DNA from: Defluviitaleaceae bacterium
GTDB lineage: Bacteria > Bacillota > Clostridia > Lachnospirales > WQUN01
Assembly: GCA_009779835.1 (NCBI GenBank)
Contig: WRBD01000011.1
Span: 1-64,000, forward strand
Direction of reading: 5' to 3'
DNA length: 64,000 bases
Position 1 is the first letter of the stretch. Every line of letters starts with the position of its first letter. The notes beneath the pieces are model-generated. The model worked only from the letters and a program-made list of their open reading frames with translations, did not search any database and was not told the origin of the DNA. Positions 1 through 8,678 of the stretch are shown one piece after another. The translations under genes were made by a program, and so were the position numbers.

Positions 1-169
1 ATTCCGCACAATCTTTCCACATAAATTTTTTCTTTTTAATGTTTCCCTTATTCTTCCTTTTTTGAGGGCTTGGCTTTTTGTTCCCTCTTTTTCTTTGCCA
101 TTTTATAGCAGTTTCTTAGCACAACATAAAAAAATTCACTTTCACGAATTTTTCTTGCAGCTCTTTTTT

Positions 170-832
170 TTAATTATCCCGGTTTATTCTCTTCTTGGTT
201 TGATTCATGACAAAAATCGGAATAAAAATCGCCACGATAACGCCAATAACTGCTCCCATCGGCAAACCCGTCCTACGTCCGGACACTTCGTCTGCTGTTT
301 CGATTGGCTCCGGCGGCTCTCCGATTTCGATTATTGCAACGTCAGGTTCATCTGGCGGGTCTTCCACGCCTGTTGATGCATTGTTTACCAAGAATTGAAT
401 TTCCAGCGTGGTGAAATGTTCCGCGTTCGTAAGTTCGAGCAGATTTAAGTCAAGACTCAAATATCCTCTGGTTTCAAGTGTGGGGACGGGGCTGATTATA
501 GGAATTCCTTCGGAACTGAAATAGTCACCATCAATCATAAAAGACAGAAGTTGCGCACCCGTGGACTGCGCATCCATATTGCTGATTACAGGAAGGTTTG
601 TATCAATGCTTGCGTAATCGCTTGTGAATCGAGTTGGATCATCGAAACGCATAAAAATAATCGTTTGCTCGCCAAGTGAAAATGTGATTGAAGCATCTTC
701 GTCGTTAAGAATTACCGCGCCGTTTTCATCTTCAAGTGATGCCGTAAATGTAGCCGTAAAAGCATCTACTGCCGCGAACGCACTTACTGTCGGTAAAAAA
801 GCAATCAGTAAAATAAAAATCATTTTTCTCAT
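170..832 (-). CDS. Secreted protein anchored by a C-terminal membrane helix, unknown function
   Basis: The 220-residue product begins with a clear signal peptide (MRKMIFILLIAFLPTVSAFA). A beta-rich acidic extracellular part of about 130 residues follows, then a Pro/Glu-rich linker (about 150-185). One hydrophobic helix (about 191-212) and a basic tail (TKKRINRDN) end the protein. This is the topology of a surface protein held by its C-terminus. The RTGLP just before the helix is not a true LPXTG motif, so sortase anchoring is not supported. The ATG is preceded by GAGAGGATAATTTTT. It is divergent from the glycosidase-like gene at 920, with an 87-base AT-rich gap between them. I do not recognise the family. 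Confidence 0.75.
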   Translation of the reverse strand: MRKMIFILLIAFLPTVSAFAAVDAFTATFTASLEDENGAVILNDEDASITFSLGEQTIIFMRFDDPTRFTSDYASIDTNLPVISNMDAQSTGAQLLSFMIDGDYFSSEGIPIISPVPTLETRGYLSLDLNLLELTNAEHFTTLEIQFLVNNASTGVEDPPDEPDVAIIEIGEPPEPIETADEVSGRRTGLPMGAVIGVIVAIFIPIFVMNQTKKRINRDN

Positions 833-919
833 AAAAATTATCCTCTCAAAAAAATATTTTTCTCAGAATTTATGTTACAATATAATTACAAAATTTACAA
901 ATATATTTGAGGTGAAGAA

Positions 920-2359
920 ATGAAAGCAAGTAAAATTCACATGGGACCCTCGAAAATCGCGTTGGACTTGGGCGATGGAAGCGAACGCGGTGAATATGTA
1001 AACCAAGATTATATTTTACACAAGCTGGGGCGGCCTCACCGCGGAATTAATCTAATGTACTGTTATTATCCACTGGATGAAGGCTGGCCTACACGCGCAT
1101 CAAAGTTGACGTTGCCGGCCGGAAAAACCGCCGCTTTTGCGTGGGATTACGCCTACGACGATTATTTTCCATATGAAGGCGGAATCGGCGGGACAACCGA
1201 ACACGAGCCGTTTGAATCCATGCGCGATGTTCGCCGTCACGGACAGGATATTATTCTTACATTAACAATAGACCCGGCTGTTTCGGACGAGCATTTAATA
1301 AAAATTGCGGAAGAACTTCGCCCGTTCGGACGAATGATGCTGCGAATTAATCACGAAGCGATGGGAAGTTGGTTCGCGTATAACAAGCGTTGTTCATACC
1401 AAGAAGTTGCGGATTTTTTTGTACGTTTCCATAAAATTATAAAAAAGCACGCGCCACAAATTCAAACAATTTTATGTGTGGGCGACGGAGTGGCACATGC
1501 AAGCGGCAAATTAAAATACGAAGACGAATTTGCGGAAGCGATTTCCGTCGCCGATATGTGGTCTGCGGATACGTATCTTTCGTTGCACTGGGGCTGGCCT
1601 TTTGATATTGCTGAGCCGGGCGGAAAAACACACAAACGCGTGACAAACAAAGATATTTACGAAGGGCTAAAATTTGAACACAGCCGCTTTATGGCTTGTT
1701 CAGGCGGAAAATCGCGGCAGTTTGCGTTAAACGAATTCAACGCTGACGGCGACGTAAACGGCCCCTTCGAACAAGCTTCGCAAGTGGAAGATTTCTACCA
1801 CCACTTACCGAACGAAGCCCCGTTTATATCCGCCGTAACATTTTATCAATTCCGCGACCGCGGACGTTTGGGGCTGGAAGTTGAAGACCCAAGCAACGCC
1901 GGCGCAGGCTACGCCCAACCGATTTTAGAAACGTATAAAAAAATAATGTCGCTTCCACAGCATTTGCCGTCAATGGAAATTGGCGAAAACATAGCTTTCC
2001 CCTCAAAACTGCGCTGGGGCGGCAGTGAAGACGCGGACGGCATTTCAATTCCCATAAAATTTGAAATCGCGCCGACCTTTTGCGAAGTAACCTTCTCCGG
2101 TGACGACATCGGCTTAAATTTAATGCTTGAAATAAATAATCGCTGGTTCTACAAAAAAACCGGCGTAAAAACAATTGACATTATGCCCGCTTTTTTCACA
2201 TCAAGCCCGCCTCTAAATTGTGCGCTGAACATCTTCGCACCCCCGCCTACAGGCGAAAACGACCCGTCTCAAGGCGAAGACTGGGAAATAAATTATTACG
2301 CGGAATTAAAAAATCCGCCGGAAATGCGGATTCGTTATATACCCGTAATTACAATTTAG
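920..2359 (+). CDS. Glycoside-hydrolase-like TIM-barrel protein without signal peptide
   Basis: The 479-residue protein resembles clan-A glycoside hydrolases (GH26/GH5-like). An acid/base-type strand motif with a Glu (LRINHEAMGSW, near residue 145) and a nucleophile-type strand motif with a second Glu (FALNEFNADGD, near 271) lie at the spacing expected for strands 4 and 7 of the barrel. A beta-rich C-terminal domain starts near residue 355. No signal peptide is visible, so it should act in the cytoplasm, perhaps on imported oligosaccharides. The start is set by TTGAGGTGAAGAA before ATG. Its 3' end overlaps the convergent codY-like gene by 11 bases. Substrate is unknown and the family assignment is tentative. 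Confidence 0.6.
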   Translation: MKASKIHMGPSKIALDLGDGSERGEYVNQDYILHKLGRPHRGINLMYCYYPLDEGWPTRASKLTLPAGKTAAFAWDYAYDDYFPYEGGIGGTTEHEPFESMRDVRRHGQDIILTLTIDPAVSDEHLIKIAEELRPFGRMMLRINHEAMGSWFAYNKRCSYQEVADFFVRFHKIIKKHAPQIQTILCVGDGVAHASGKLKYEDEFAEAISVADMWSADTYLSLHWGWPFDIAEPGGKTHKRVTNKDIYEGLKFEHSRFMACSGGKSRQFALNEFNADGDVNGPFEQASQVEDFYHHLPNEAPFISAVTFYQFRDRGRLGLEVEDPSNAGAGYAQPILETYKKIMSLPQHLPSMEIGENIAFPSKLRWGGSEDADGISIPIKFEIAPTFCEVTFSGDDIGLNLMLEINNRWFYKKTGVKTIDIMPAFFTSSPPLNCALNIFAPPPTGENDPSQGEDWEINYYAELKNPPEMRIRYIPVITI

Positions 2360-2939
2360 CCAATTCTTCGGTGAGAAGTGTATTTTTCACACGTATGTAA
2401 GTTCCTTTCATGCCGAGAGAACGGGTTTCGATAAGGTTCGCGCCTTCGAGTTTACGAAGCGCGCCGGTTACAACAGAGCGCGCAACGCCAAGCTTGTCGG
2501 CGATGTGACCCGCGATAAGAAGCCCTTCATTGTTTTTTAATGCCGCTAGAATTTGTGTTGCAGCTTCCAATTCTGAAAATGAGAGAGAATTAATAATAGA
2601 ACGAACAGCTTTGGCGCGTCTTTGTTTTTCCGCTACGACGGCTTCCTCGCGATGACGAATTAAAACCGTGCAAACGCACAGCGCGATACTGGCGGCAAGT
2701 TTTTCGTCCTCTGTGAATTCTTCCTCGCGACGAAGCGTAATGCAGCCGACCTTATACTCCTCCCCTACCACGTCCGATTCTGACAAAACCTCCGTTAAAA
2801 CATTTCCGTCGCGCCCGCGAACGTAAATGCTTGCAGATGTATGTACGCGCAACAAATCACAGACCCCTTCCAACAAGTCAGGGTCTGTATTTGTTTGCAA
2901 AAACTGATTTAATTGCGTTGTAAATAATTTAATGTTCAT
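2349..2939 (-). CDS. codY: CodY-family transcriptional repressor, short form
   Basis: The last 60 residues match the CodY winged helix closely (ARSVVTGALRKLE, then ETRSLGMKGTYI). CodY senses branched-chain amino acids and usually GTP, and represses nutrient-limitation genes. The protein has 196 residues against about 259 for canonical CodY. The missing part is from the N-terminal GAF ligand domain, of which a shortened beta-rich version remains (about 25-95), followed by the linker helix. It may be a paralogue with altered effector binding. No ribosome binding site precedes the ATG, and a near-consensus promoter ends six bases before it. In many Clostridia codY lies beside topA/dprA; here they are about 7 kb away. 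Confidence 0.8.
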   Translation of the reverse strand: MNIKLFTTQLNQFLQTNTDPDLLEGVCDLLRVHTSASIYVRGRDGNVLTEVLSESDVVGEEYKVGCITLRREEEFTEDEKLAASIALCVCTVLIRHREEAVVAEKQRRAKAVRSIINSLSFSELEAATQILAALKNNEGLLIAGHIADKLGVARSVVTGALRKLEGANLIETRSLGMKGTYIRVKNTLLTEELAKL

Positions 2940-2945
2940 ATTTTA

Positions 2946-2974
2946 ATTATATCCTGTATGGAAAAAAAGCACAA
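2946..2974 (-). promoter_or_regulatory. Sigma-A-type promoter immediately before codY
   Basis: Read on the minus strand: TTGTGC, 17 bases, TATAAT. The -10 box ends six bases before the codY ATG, so transcription should begin at or next to the start codon. That implies a leaderless message. Confidence 0.55.
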
Positions 2975-3085
2975 TGCCTCATGCAATACGATACATATTT
3001 ATCGTTTTTCAATAATTTATTGTTGACATTCGTAACCGGCAGTTTTATAATGCAAAAAAACCAAATTACGGAAGGGGTATTTTTT

Positions 3086-3544
3086 ATGAAAGAACCTGTT
3101 GTAAGTCGTGTTTTAAAAATTTTTTTGTATTTAACTTTTGTTGTGGGGTTGGTTTGGACGATTACTTTACCGTTTACAATTGACGTGCTTTTTAGGGTGT
3201 TTCGCAACGCGCCTGTTTTGGTTGCAGAGTATCGGTCGTTTGTGCTGCCGTTTTTGATGGCGGTGGCTGTGCCGTGTTTGTGGGTGGTGCTTGAGATGAT
3301 TTGGATGCTTAATTCCATTCCGTCAGGGCCTTTTGTTAAGCGAAACGTGAACGCGCTTTATCGCATTGGCGTGATTTTCATTGTACTTTCGATTGCGTTT
3401 TTTGCTTTTAATTTTTTCTATTTGAATATCATTGTTTGGGCTGGCGGATTTTTTATGATTGGCAGCGGGCTTTTTGCGTTTACATTGGCGGAATTGATTA
3501 GGCAGGCGATTGTTTTCCGCGAAGAAAACGAACTTACGATTTAA
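3086..3544 (+). CDS. DUF2975 family four-helix membrane protein
   Basis: The 152-residue protein has four hydrophobic segments (about 10-32, 48-70, 88-110 and 118-140) with short loops, as in DUF2975 membrane proteins. The ATG chosen is the one preceded by GGAAGGGGTATTTTTT; an in-frame codon 105 bases upstream has no binding site. A small Cro-type regulator follows 13 bases downstream. DUF2975 proteins are often paired with such a YozG-like regulator. Molecular function is unknown. Confidence 0.75.
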   Translation: MKEPVVSRVLKIFLYLTFVVGLVWTITLPFTIDVLFRVFRNAPVLVAEYRSFVLPFLMAVAVPCLWVVLEMIWMLNSIPSGPFVKRNVNALYRIGVIFIVLSIAFFAFNFFYLNIIVWAGGFFMIGSGLFAFTLAELIRQAIVFREENELTI

Positions 3545-3557
3545 AGGGGGCGCAGGA

Positions 3558-3779
3558 ATGATAATAATTAACTTAGACGTGATGATGGCAAAGCGCAAAA
3601 TCGGCTTAAACGAGCTTTCCGAGCGAATTGATTTAACCCAAGCCAACCTTTCGATTTTAAAAACCGGAAAAGGCAAAGCAATCCGATTTTCAACGCTGAA
3701 CCGCTTATGCCGTGAGCTTAACTGTCAGCCGGGCGATATTTTAGAGTATAGGGAGGATGAGGAAAATGGAAATGCATGA
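3558..3779 (+). CDS. Cro/C1-type (YozG-like) small transcriptional regulator
   Basis: A 73-residue single-domain helix-turn-helix protein: ELSERIDLTQANLSILKTGK forms the HTH, and RFSTLNRLCRELNCQPGDILEY is the typical family end. It starts at an ATG after GGGGGCGCAGGA. It follows the DUF2975 gene and its end overlaps the start of the next membrane protein gene, so the three are probably one operon. It is likely an autoregulator of the pair; targets are unknown. Confidence 0.8.
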   Translation: MIIINLDVMMAKRKIGLNELSERIDLTQANLSILKTGKGKAIRFSTLNRLCRELNCQPGDILEYREDEENGNA

Positions 3780-5049
3780 AGTATTGGCACCTAGAATAGA
3801 AAGCAAAGCAAAAGTATACAGCAAAGCGGAAAAATTACTTTTACCTGCGGCGCTAATTATCGCAATATTTTTCGACCGATTGATAATCAATCGGCTATAC
3901 GGGTTGCCGTTTTATAACGCAATTTTTTGGTTGAGTTATCTTGGAGTGTTTTACACGATTTTTTGGAAGAAGGTAAAAAACGATTATGTATTATGGTTTG
4001 TAACGGCGTGTACCGCTGCGTTATGCGTTTGGAATTTACTCTCTTGGGAAGATATAATTTATAGCGGACGCAATTTGCAATACACCATGATATCCCTTTT
4101 GGTAATTCCCGGAGTGCTAATGGCACACGCACAGTGGACGGCGCACTCGTTTTCGTGGAAAAGCTTCGACGGTGCAGTGATTGGAATGGTGCTTGCGTGG
4201 CTTGAAGGCTGGTTTATAAAACCCTTTACAGGGCTTGGAGAATTCTTCGGCATTTCTGTGTCGTTGATTTCACGCGAAAACAAACCCGTTATAAAACGCG
4301 CATTGCTTGGATTTTTAATCGTATTTCTTATGATGCTTTTTATAATCCCGCTTTTGATGGGTGCCGACCAAGTTTTCAGTCTCTACGTAAGCCGAATTTT
4401 TTCGCAAATGCAGCTCTCGTCGATTGCGCTTCATGGGATGGTTGTACTAATTGCGTTCGGACTGTTTTATTCCTTCCTGTGGAACATTGGTTTCAGCGAA
4501 AATAAAACAATCGTTTTTAACAACTCCGCAAAAATTGATAATGTAATTTCCGGAATTGTGCTTGGCAGCGTTATTCTTGTGTATACATTATTTTGCGCTG
4601 TGCAATTCACCTATCTTTTTGCCCGCGCAGGTTTGCCGCAAGGTGTGACTTTCGCCGAATACGCCCGCGAAGGTTTCGCCCAAACCGTTACCGTTTGCGC
4701 AATAAACCTGCTTATTTTCGGTGTTTTCCTTTGGCGCGGTAAAAACGAAAAACTCATTTCAATTTTACTTGGTGTACTTCTCGCGCTTACAGGCGTAATG
4801 CTTGTCTCCGGCGCGATTCGCCTGAATCTTTACATTGGAGTGTTCGGAATAACTTGGCTTCGTCTGCTTTCCGCATGGTTTATCATTTACCTTACCGCCG
4901 TACTAATTCTCTGTGTTCTTCGGCTTTTTAGAAAAGAAATGCCTGTGATGGGCATTTGCGCCTTGCTTCTTTTAATTTGGTATGTTGCTCTCGGCTACCT
5001 AAACCCCGACGGATTTATAAGTTGGTATAACACGAACATTTATATGTGA
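3766..5049 (+). CDS. DUF4173/DUF4153-like polytopic membrane protein
   Basis: About 427 residues with ten or more hydrophobic helices and a conserved-looking segment around 'FAEYAREGFAQ', typical of DUF4173/DUF4153 integral membrane proteins. The best start is the ATG nine bases after GGGAGG; an ATG nine bases further upstream sits against the binding site. It overlaps the regulator gene and completes the DUF2975-XRE-membrane operon. Transport or signalling roles have been suggested for the family but none is established. Confidence 0.7.
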   Translation: MEMHEVLAPRIESKAKVYSKAEKLLLPAALIIAIFFDRLIINRLYGLPFYNAIFWLSYLGVFYTIFWKKVKNDYVLWFVTACTAALCVWNLLSWEDIIYSGRNLQYTMISLLVIPGVLMAHAQWTAHSFSWKSFDGAVIGMVLAWLEGWFIKPFTGLGEFFGISVSLISRENKPVIKRALLGFLIVFLMMLFIIPLLMGADQVFSLYVSRIFSQMQLSSIALHGMVVLIAFGLFYSFLWNIGFSENKTIVFNNSAKIDNVISGIVLGSVILVYTLFCAVQFTYLFARAGLPQGVTFAEYAREGFAQTVTVCAINLLIFGVFLWRGKNEKLISILLGVLLALTGVMLVSGAIRLNLYIGVFGITWLRLLSAWFIIYLTAVLILCVLRLFRKEMPVMGICALLLLIWYVALGYLNPDGFISWYNTNIYM

Positions 5050-5078
5050 TATAATTTTTCCCAAAAAGGAGAAAAACA

Positions 5079-5890
5079 ATGTATTATAAAAAATGCGTTT
5101 TGTGCTTAATTGTCCTAATCACAATGTTTGGTTGCCAAGCCGTTCCAAGCGAAACAGGTCACTTAGTTGAAATCGACTTGTCCGAATTTAATCAATTTCA
5201 TTTAACCGTTCTGCATACCAACGATTGGCATGGCATACTTCACGAAGTACCTATGTTCGCAACTTTAGTGCAAGAAATCCGCGACGAAACGGAAAATGTT
5301 TTATTGTTGGACGGCGGCGATTTATACAGGCGCGGCCCGTTTGAGGAATTTCGCGGAGCGGTAGAAATCGCTGTAATGAACGCAATGGGTTACGATGCGT
5401 TAGTCTTCGGCAACAACGACTTTCCTATTACCGATGAAGAGTTATTCTATGTATCGGAACATACATCGGAGTAACATCACCGAAACCGTGGGACAAAAGG
5501 TTTGATTTTACCGAACGTTATCTATTTGAATGCCCGTTAATTGTTGTAGAGCGATTAACGGAAGAAACAAGCAAAATATCCGATATTCAAATTGTGCTGT
5601 CTCACGCGGGGTTTGATTTTGACCGGCAAATGAGAGGCGTTAGTGCTGTAATCGGCAGCGACGACCACAGGGCATTCACAACACCTATTATAATTGCCGA
5701 CGAGGACGGGCAACGAATCCCTGTGGTGCAAGCCGGCGGCGAACGCAATCATTACTTGGGACGGCTGGATTTGCACTTTATTGAAGTTGACAGCAAATGG
5801 GTTTTACATGATTTTTACGGCGTTTTATTGTCTGTGGAAGACGTTACCCCTTGCCTGGAAATCCAAAGCATTATTGATTATTTCGGATAA
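5079..5890 (+). pseudogene. Broken 5'-nucleotidase-type metallophosphatase lipoprotein
   Basis: A lipoprotein signal (LITMFGC) and the metal-binding motifs of the UshA/5'-nucleotidase fold (LHTNDWHG, LDGGDLY, GNNDFP) are in one frame that stops at 5474. The rest (IGVTSPKPWDKRFD, IVLSHAGFD, GSDDHR, VQAGGERNHYLG) continues in another frame from about 5463 to 5890. In intact relatives about 30-40 residues separate GNNDFP...EEL from the IGVTSP strand. Here they are almost joined, so an internal deletion seems to have caused the frameshift. The C-terminal substrate-binding domain is absent too. Two separately translated fragments are unlikely to be active. Confidence 0.75.
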
Positions 5891-6000
5891 CTTTTCACAC
5901 GCTTCTTTCGGGTGATTCACAATAAACATATGGTCATTAAAATTAAATTCAATTATTTCTTTATAAGGTGCTTGAATGCGTTCAAACACCTTTTTTACAT
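5825..6000 (-). pseudogene. Possible C-terminal remnant of an alpha/beta hydrolase
   Basis: On the minus strand an open stretch reads YVKKVFERIQAPYKEIIEF, then NFNDHMFIVNHPKEACEKLSEII. This resembles the last strand-helix of an alpha/beta hydrolase, with the catalytic His in 'DHMF'. Nothing upstream continues the gene: stops appear within a few codons. Its end runs antisense over the broken 5'-nucleotidase. It is probably what remains of a deleted gene. The match is short and made by eye. Confidence 0.35.
5965..5996 (+). terminator. Rho-independent terminator after the 5'-nucleotidase remnant
   Basis: AAGGTGCTTGAA pairs with TTCAAACACCTT (one mismatch) around a TGCG loop, followed by a run of T on the plus strand. 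Confidence 0.5.
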
Positions 6001-6042
6001 ACGATTAAGAGAAAAGCCCGTCACCACTGTCGGTAAATTAAA

Positions 6043-7449
6043 TCACCCAAACAATCCTGCGTTTATCCACATAGGAATCGCAATAATTAAAGCAAGCAAG
6101 CACGCCGCGAAATAAATAATGCCGTAAATGCTTTGGTGTTTATTTGTCCAAGCTCTTTCTTCGGCGATTGAACGGCTCATAACAGCCCACATATTTTGAT
6201 ATGCCAAGAAGAAAGCGTTGCCCGCCAATATAAAAATCGCTATCCAAACGAGCGGGCTTATTTGATAAGCTTCTTGAATTCGCGGGAGAATCGGTGCCAT
6301 TATTGAAATTGTGGGAAGGAACATAGCGACATCGACCAAGCTCCAAATAAACATAAATGTTGTAACGGTAAATACAAACAACCACGGATTACCTGCAATA
6401 GGTCCCAGCGCGGGAACAACTATTCCCGAAAGCCACTCGGAAATCCCGGTTGCGTTAAAAATGGGGCCTAAACTGAACGCCATTGCGATAAAAACAACCA
6501 AATTCCAATTTGCGGCAGAGTTAAAATCTTTTGTTTCTAAAACTCCGAACACAAAGAAGCACAACATTGCAGAAATGCATATTATCGCGGTGGAAAGACC
6601 GTGAAAGCTACCTGTTAAAGATAATCCGAATACTAAAATTAAAATTGCGGCGGAAATAATTTCGTTTCTGTCCATTTTTGTACCGGGTTGTTTTTTTACC
6701 GCTTCAATGGCTTCTTTGGAAAGCTGTTCTTCGGGCTTTAAAAACAGTAATCCACCCGCACCCAAAAGAAGCGTTGCTATGATTACAGGCACAAGCAACA
6801 CGCCAAGCCAATCGCCAAACGAAACATCTATGCCCGCGTTAGCCATTTGCCCTTGAATAAACGGCCCCCAAATAACGCCTGTAAGCCAGCCGGAACCCGG
6901 AATAAGTGCCATAGCAAACGCCGTTAGTAAAATCAGCGAATTACCTTTTGATCCTTTTTTAAGATTAAATAATTCGCAGCACTGAACAGCAATCGGAAGC
7001 ATAATTGCGACACGCACTGTTGTTGCCGGGGTTAGTATAGACAATAATACGCCTATGGGAATCCACGCGAAAATAAGAGAAAGATAAGTAGGACGGCAAA
7101 CTTTTATAACCGCCATTGCAATTCTGCGCCCAAGCCCTGTTTTTTGAAGCGTATAACCAAAGAAAAACGCTGGCACAAGCGTCCAAAGAGCCGTTTGCGT
7201 GAAACCGGAAAATATAACCGTCGGGGGCAGTTCTACAAGCAAACCAAACAGAGCCAAAAACAATCCGCCTATGGCATAAGTCAACTTAAACGGCTTAAAA
7301 ATCCAAATGCAAAGGGCAATAATTATTGCCCCCAGCATAATATGCCCCGTGTTGTCCAATTCAACGATAGGCTTCGCCACCATAATAAATGCTGCTATCA
7401 GCACCATAATTCCGCTTCCGACATATGTCGGGTTAATTTTCTGTAACAT
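6043..7449 (-). CDS. DASS/SLC13-family anion:Na+ symporter (dicarboxylate transporter type)
   Basis: The 468-residue, roughly 12-helix protein resembles divalent anion:sodium symporters (CitT/SdcS type). It has the paired hairpin and helix-break segments of that fold (LTPATTVRVAIMLPIA; LVDVAMFLPTISIMAPIL). Relatives move succinate, fumarate, malate or citrate across the cytoplasmic membrane. The ATG follows GAGGAAATTAAA. Both neighbours are remnants of other genes, so it stands alone. Substrate cannot be assigned from sequence. Confidence 0.75.
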   Translation of the reverse strand: MLQKINPTYVGSGIMVLIAAFIMVAKPIVELDNTGHIMLGAIIIALCIWIFKPFKLTYAIGGLFLALFGLLVELPPTVIFSGFTQTALWTLVPAFFFGYTLQKTGLGRRIAMAVIKVCRPTYLSLIFAWIPIGVLLSILTPATTVRVAIMLPIAVQCCELFNLKKGSKGNSLILLTAFAMALIPGSGWLTGVIWGPFIQGQMANAGIDVSFGDWLGVLLVPVIIATLLLGAGGLLFLKPEEQLSKEAIEAVKKQPGTKMDRNEIISAAILILVFGLSLTGSFHGLSTAIICISAMLCFFVFGVLETKDFNSAANWNLVVFIAMAFSLGPIFNATGISEWLSGIVVPALGPIAGNPWLFVFTVTTFMFIWSLVDVAMFLPTISIMAPILPRIQEAYQISPLVWIAIFILAGNAFFLAYQNMWAVMSRSIAEERAWTNKHQSIYGIIYFAACLLALIIAIPMWINAGLFG

Positions 7450-7504
7450 TTTAATTTCCTCTCAAAATTATTTTTCCGGATTTTTTTATAATACTTCGCC
7501 TGTC

Positions 7505-7609
7505 TCACATCTCTTCATGTAAATTTGCCTCGTTCTCTCTCAACGCCTTCCATGCGACAATTTGAAATGAACCCTTACCGCCGCCGCCACAAAGTGCCAG
7601 AGCTTTCAT
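7505..7609 (-). pseudogene. 5' remnant of a patatin-like phospholipase gene
   Basis: Thirty-four codons read MKALALCGGGGKGSFQIVAW and on to a stop after NLHEEM. MKALALxGGGGKGxFQ is the oxyanion-hole start of patatin-like phospholipases, but the serine elbow GxSxG and everything after are missing. A good ribosome binding site (GAGGAAAT) still precedes the ATG. I read this as a truncated gene left by deletion. Confidence 0.6.
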
Positions 7610-7624
7610 ATTTCCTCCTCTTTG

Positions 7625-8650
7625 CTATTCGTTGTACATGGTAAAAATAACAACCTCGGGTCTTGCGAAAATCCTTGGAGCGGTAAAGTAAGGGCCTATG
7701 CCACTGCTTGTAAACACGGGAACACCATCCGCCGAACTACTGAATCCGCGACCAAAACGTGTTCCGTAATCTGTAATGCTTCCGCGAAGCAAATACGACG
7801 GATAACAAAAAAATGTGATGTGTCCGCCATGCATATGTCCCGCAATAATCAAGTCAATTCCGGCTGTAGGCTGCATCATTGAAATATCCGGGTTATGCGC
7901 AACTAACAAAATAAAATCGTTCTCATTCGCACCCGCAACCGATTCTTCTATATCCGAAATTCTATTCCAATTATCTCTCACGCCCGCAAGATAAAAACCG
8001 CTGTGTATATGCGTTCCGTTATTGTCCAGCGGCATTATTCCGTGCCGTTCTTTCGCAGCAAAAAGCCTTACGTAATCATCGTGGTTCCCCTCAACGCCAA
8101 AAATACCGTTTGTTGTGTTTATTTCCGCGATTTCACGTAGCGTGTTTTGATAGTTTCTCATGTCGAAATCTCCACCAAGCAATAGCAAATCAATATTTCT
8201 TTTGTTTAATTCCTCTGCGACTTTTCTCATGGATTCATCGGTTATGGTATGCATGTCCGTCATAAACGCGATACGATAACCGTCCAACTCTGCCGGCCAA
8301 CTTTCAGAGCGGAACTCAATCTTAGCATAACGAATTATTCTGTCCAGCGTAAGACTGTGAACTATATGTATCATCGGGATAAGCGTGATAATTAAACTGA
8401 ATATTAAAACAATTTTAAATTTAATCTTTTTTATCTTGTGTTTCGAAAAATGCATACCCAAAAAAGCCCCAATTCCGCCGCACATCAGGGTGAATGAAAT
8501 TAATGTAAATTCGCTTATCCGCCACTTATTTTTTAGAGCTTGCCTTTTGTCAATTACATACAAAAAAAATGTTGTTAAATTCAGCAACACGAAAATTATA
8601 AAAAAAATCTCGATAACATAGCGGAGAAATTGATAGAGAATGAATTCCAA
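7625..8650 (-). CDS. DUF1294 membrane domain fused to calcineurin-like phosphoesterase
   Basis: The first 100 residues hold three hydrophobic helices and a DUF1294 signature (YVIDKRQALKNKWRISE, then GGIGAFLGM). From about residue 110 there is a YkuE/YaeI-type metallophosphoesterase with all metal motifs: FMTDMH, GGDFD, GNHDD, AHNPD and GHMHGGH. It is probably membrane-tethered and acts on a phosphodiester or pyrophosphate, perhaps lipid-linked. The fusion of two normally separate families is unusual. It lies alone between the patatin remnant and vapC. Confidence 0.75.
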   Translation of the reverse strand: MEFILYQFLRYVIEIFFIIFVLLNLTTFFLYVIDKRQALKNKWRISEFTLISFTLMCGGIGAFLGMHFSKHKIKKIKFKIVLIFSLIITLIPMIHIVHSLTLDRIIRYAKIEFRSESWPAELDGYRIAFMTDMHTITDESMRKVAEELNKRNIDLLLLGGDFDMRNYQNTLREIAEINTTNGIFGVEGNHDDYVRLFAAKERHGIMPLDNNGTHIHSGFYLAGVRDNWNRISDIEESVAGANENDFILLVAHNPDISMMQPTAGIDLIIAGHMHGGHITFFCYPSYLLRGSITDYGTRFGRGFSSSADGVPVFTSSGIGPYFTAPRIFARPEVVIFTMYNE

Positions 8651-8678
8651 TTAAATCTACCTTTCAAGCCGTGTTCTG

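Noticed and set aside
48-101. A 17-codon Lys-rich frame on the minus strand (MAKKKREQKAKPSKKEE)
   Set aside because: It has no ribosome binding site and lies in an A-rich stretch where Lys codons arise by chance.
170-832. LPXTG-type sorting signal as a substrate for the sortase at 62 kb
   Set aside because: The residues before the helix read RTGLPMG, not LPXTG or NPQTN, and the genes are 60 kb apart.
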